A DNA stretch of 23,259 nt from assembly GCA_964387965.1 (NCBI GenBank), contig CAYLXO010000012.1, forward strand, positions 1-23,259, read 5' to 3'. This DNA is from CAITQP01 sp964387965. Its GTDB lineage: Bacteria; Patescibacteriota; Minisyncoccia; Phycocordibacterales; UBA9973. A program made the translations under genes and the position numbers. The notes beneath the pieces were generated by a model, which saw nothing but the letters and a program-made list of their open reading frames with translations, was not told the DNA's origin and searched no databases. This document shows, in pieces, positions 21,745 to 23,259 of this stretch; position 1 is the stretch's first letter, and every line of letters starts with the position of its first letter.

Positions 21745-22809
21745 ATGGACACGACAACAACAAAAAAGAGTGCTTTTGACAGGTATGTAACAGAAAAAGT
21801 CAGGGCATATTTCAAAGAAAACAATATTTCGCAAAAAGGAGATTGGCGAATATATTCTAAAACAATCTTTTTTATCTCCCTTCTAATATTTTCTTACTAT
21901 ATCGCAGTTTTTGCCGATGTAGGAAAATTTTTTCACGGATTAGGCTGGTTAGGAGTTGGCATTAGCTTTTGCGGTCTTGGCATGGGTAGTATGCATGATG
22001 CAAGTCATAATGCATATTCTAAAGATAATCAAGTGAACAAATGGGTTGCCCGTATTTTAAATCTGATGGGGGCAGAAGCCCTTATGTGGTACGTAAAGCA
22101 CGTTATTTTACACCATGATGAACCAAATGTAGACGGAGTAGATGATGACATCGAATCTGGAGGATTGTTACGTTTTAGTAAAGAGAAACCATTTCGCAAG
22201 TATCACAAATACCAACCTATTTATGCATGGTTTTTGTATGCAATGCTAACATTTCTTTGGATGAATGTTTTGGACTTTAGAAAGTACTTTTTGATGCGAG
22301 TTGGCAGTTATGAAATTACTGGATGGACTTTTAAAGATCACTTCCAATTTTGGATTACAAAAATCTGGCACTGGACAATGTATATTGCTTTACCAATTTA
22401 TTTTACAGATTGGAAAATTGCAATCTCAGGTTACTTTATCGCCATGGCAGTTTCAGGTTTAGTTTTGTCCTGCGTATTTCAATGCGCACATGTACTCAAA
22501 GGTTTACCTATCTTGTTACAACCTTACAAAAAAGAAAGTAGATTTAGACACCAACTAGCTGATACTTCGGACTTTAAAACCTACCCTGTTTTTGAATGGT
22601 TTATAGGTGGTTTAAATTACCAAGTTGCACATCACCTATTCCCAGACATTTGTCATATTCACTACAGTAAAATAGTTCCGATAATTAAAGAAGCCATATT
22701 TGAATGGAATAGTAAAACTGGTGAGAAAATTATCTACCACGAACAACCGAGTTTTCTTAGTGCCCTAAAAAGTCATACGGCGGTACTAATTGAAGGATCA
22801 ACAGCATAG
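21745..22809 (+). CDS. Membrane fatty-acid desaturase
   Basis: 354-aa integral membrane di-iron desaturase that would introduce a double bond into an acyl chain. The three His boxes are present: MHDASH (HxxxH), KHVILHHDEPN (HxxHH) and QVAHHLFPDICHIHY (QxxHH type, as in front-end/linoleoyl-CoA-like desaturases). Hydrophobic segments flank them (TIFFISLLIFSYYIAVFADV, YAWFLYAMLTFLWMNVL, YIALPIYF, ISGYFIAMAVSGLVLSCVF). No fused cytochrome b5 domain is seen. The layout and the DGVDDDIESGG motif after the second box recall Bacteroidota acyl-lipid desaturases, so horizontal acquisition is plausible. It is a single-gene unit with its own -10-like box and terminator. Substrate and electron donor cannot be deduced. 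Confidence 0.88.
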   Translation: MDTTTTKKSAFDRYVTEKVRAYFKENNISQKGDWRIYSKTIFFISLLIFSYYIAVFADVGKFFHGLGWLGVGISFCGLGMGSMHDASHNAYSKDNQVNKWVARILNLMGAEALMWYVKHVILHHDEPNVDGVDDDIESGGLLRFSKEKPFRKYHKYQPIYAWFLYAMLTFLWMNVLDFRKYFLMRVGSYEITGWTFKDHFQFWITKIWHWTMYIALPIYFTDWKIAISGYFIAMAVSGLVLSCVFQCAHVLKGLPILLQPYKKESRFRHQLADTSDFKTYPVFEWFIGGLNYQVAHHLFPDICHIHYSKIVPIIKEAIFEWNSKTGEKIIYHEQPSFLSALKSHTAVLIEGSTA

Positions 22810-22818
22810 CAAAATGGG

Positions 22819-22844
22819 AAGGCGCTTAATAAACAGCGCCTTTT
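22819..22844 (+). terminator. Intrinsic terminator after the desaturase gene
   Basis: AAGGCGCT (22819-22826) pairs with AGCGCCTT (22835-22842) around an 8-nt loop, followed by TT and then CAAAT. The stem is good and the T run short. Confidence 0.75.
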
Positions 22845-22854
22845 CAAATACCTC

Positions 22855-22882
22855 TCGACTATTTTTTAAATTTCTGTATAAT
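22855..22882 (+). promoter_or_regulatory. Promoter of the 26-aa basic protein / tRNA-Gly unit
   Basis: TCGACT at 22855-22860, a 16-nt spacer and a perfect TATAAT at 22877-22882, ending 8 nt before the ATG at 22891. This predicts a leaderless or nearly leaderless transcript that may continue into tRNA-Gly. Confidence 0.6.
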
Positions 22883-22890
22883 CGTCTCGT

Positions 22891-22971
22891 ATGAATAAAA
22901 AGCGCAAAGTTGCACGCAAAAAGCATGCAAAGAAAGTAGCAAAGAAGAGTATTTCTCTTCGTCACCGCTAA
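22891..22971 (+). CDS. 26-aa extremely basic mini-protein
   Basis: ATG 22891 to TAA 22971 encodes 26 residues beginning MNKKRKVARKKHAKKVAKKS and ending LRHR. More than half are Lys, Arg or His and there is no acidic residue. This composition fits an RNA- or ribosome-associated peptide. A good promoter immediately upstream and a following tRNA gene support expression. It is too short for a confident family call; it does not match the Thx or bS22 sequences I remember. Confidence 0.6.
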   Translation: MNKKRKVARKKHAKKVAKKSISLRHR

Positions 22972-23004
22972 ACGACACTTTTGAGTCACAAGCGGTGTAC
23001 ATAT

Positions 23005-23075
23005 GCGGGGTTAGTTTATCGGTAAAACAACAGTTTTCCAAACTGTGGTGAGGAGTTCGACTCTCCTACCCCGCA
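23005..23075 (+). tRNA. tRNA-Gly(TCC)
   Basis: A complete cloverleaf: acceptor GCGGGGT / ACCCCGC, D-stem GTTT / AAAC, anticodon stem ACAGT / ACTGT with loop TTTCCAA (anticodon TCC, reading GGA and GGG), T-arm AGGAG-TTCGACT-CTCCT, discriminator A. CCA is not encoded. The anticodon is ordinary; it is not the TCA Gly tRNA of UGA-recoding CPR lineages. Confidence 0.95.
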
Positions 23076-23083
23076 CAAAGCAA

Positions 23084-23108
23084 AAAATAAGGATAATACC
23101 CTTATTTT
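23084..23108 (+). terminator. Hairpin after tRNA-Gly
   Basis: AAAATAAGG (23084-23092) pairs with CCTTATTTT (23100-23108) around a 7-nt loop; the right arm ends in four T. It would separate tRNA-Gly from the tRNA-Pro region. Confidence 0.55.
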
Positions 23109-23128
23109 ACAATATGCTTTTCAAGATA

Positions 23129-23166
23129 TCGGGGTGTAGTATATCGGTAGTATACATGTGTGGGAA
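23129..23166 (+). pseudogene. Broken 5' half of tRNA-Pro
   Basis: Bases 23129-23159 are identical over 31 nt to 23203-23233, the start of the tRNA-Pro gene (acceptor 5' strand, D-arm and start of the anticodon stem). After that the copy loses one T of the anticodon loop and diverges after TGGGAA; no anticodon 3' stem, T-arm or acceptor 3' strand follows. The two copies are offset by exactly 74 nt, about one tRNA length. Confidence 0.75.
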
Positions 23167-23203
23167 GAATTCGTTTGCGTAATTGATATGTGTTTGTCTT
23201 GGT

Positions 23204-23259
23204 CGGGGTGTAGTATATCGGTAGTATACATGTTTTGGGAACATGAGGGCTGGGTTCGA
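23204..23259 (+). tRNA. tRNA-Pro(TGG), cut by the window end
   Basis: Acceptor 5' strand CGGGGTG, D-arm GTAT-ATCGGTA-GTAT (G-T closed), anticodon stem CATGT / ACATG with loop TTTGGGA (anticodon TGG), variable AGGG and the start of a T-arm CTGGGTTCGA. About 18 nt of the 3' end are outside the window. Confidence 0.88.

Noticed and set aside
23005..23075. tRNA-Gly considered as evidence for UGA recoding
   Set aside because: The anticodon is TCC, which reads GGA and GGG, not TCA; all genes translate fully with the standard code.

Overview
The window looks like a chromosomal fragment of a Patescibacteria (CPR) bacterium, most likely in the Parcubacteria/Paceibacteria group. The reasons are indirect: a trigger factor without its PPIase domain, a PilB ATPase without its zinc-binding cysteines, an extended TpiA catalytic loop, large secreted proteins with GW.WS.NIGW repeats, a Cys-rich CPR-type hypothetical, and moderately AT-rich DNA. 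No rRNA or complete marker set is present, so the assignment is inference. One scaffold gap of 100 N (5650-5749) interrupts the pilB/pilC junction.

Layout. (1) 1-1174, minus: tpiA then the 5' part of pgk (glycolysis), 2 nt apart. (2) 1197-7458, minus: a type IV pilus/type II secretion-like block, pilB, pilC, then four pilin-like genes in the order GspH, GspI/PilV, GspJ/PilW, GspK/PilX-like. The GspI-like gene is out of frame at a run of seven A. The GspK-like protein carries an inserted globular domain that could sit at the pilus tip. (3) 7544-11405, minus: a small membrane protein and two large secreted surface proteins with Ig-like, W-rich and tail-fibre-like segments. (4) 11501-17233, plus: housekeeping genes nusA, ppa, a 52-aa membrane protein, tig, clpP and rny (RNase Y), mostly separated by strong intrinsic terminators. 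nusA has a near-consensus promoter and a leader hairpin that resembles an attenuator. (5) 17232-20905, minus: an accessory block with a large Cys-rich protein bearing the same eight-cysteine module at both ends, three small proteins, a structured intergenic stretch and a secreted protein. (6) 20928-23259, plus: HU with overlapping palindromes in its leader, a fatty-acid desaturase, a 26-aa very basic mini-protein, tRNA-Gly(TCC), a broken copy of the 5' half of tRNA-Pro, and tRNA-Pro(TGG) running off the end.

Two window-wide patterns stand out. At least seven genes have a -10-like hexamer 6-8 nt before the ATG and no Shine-Dalgarno sequence, which suggests leaderless mRNAs. Of the 24 stop codons that can be read, 16 are TAA, 8 are TAG and none is TGA. 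All functions are assigned by reading protein motifs; no database search was run.
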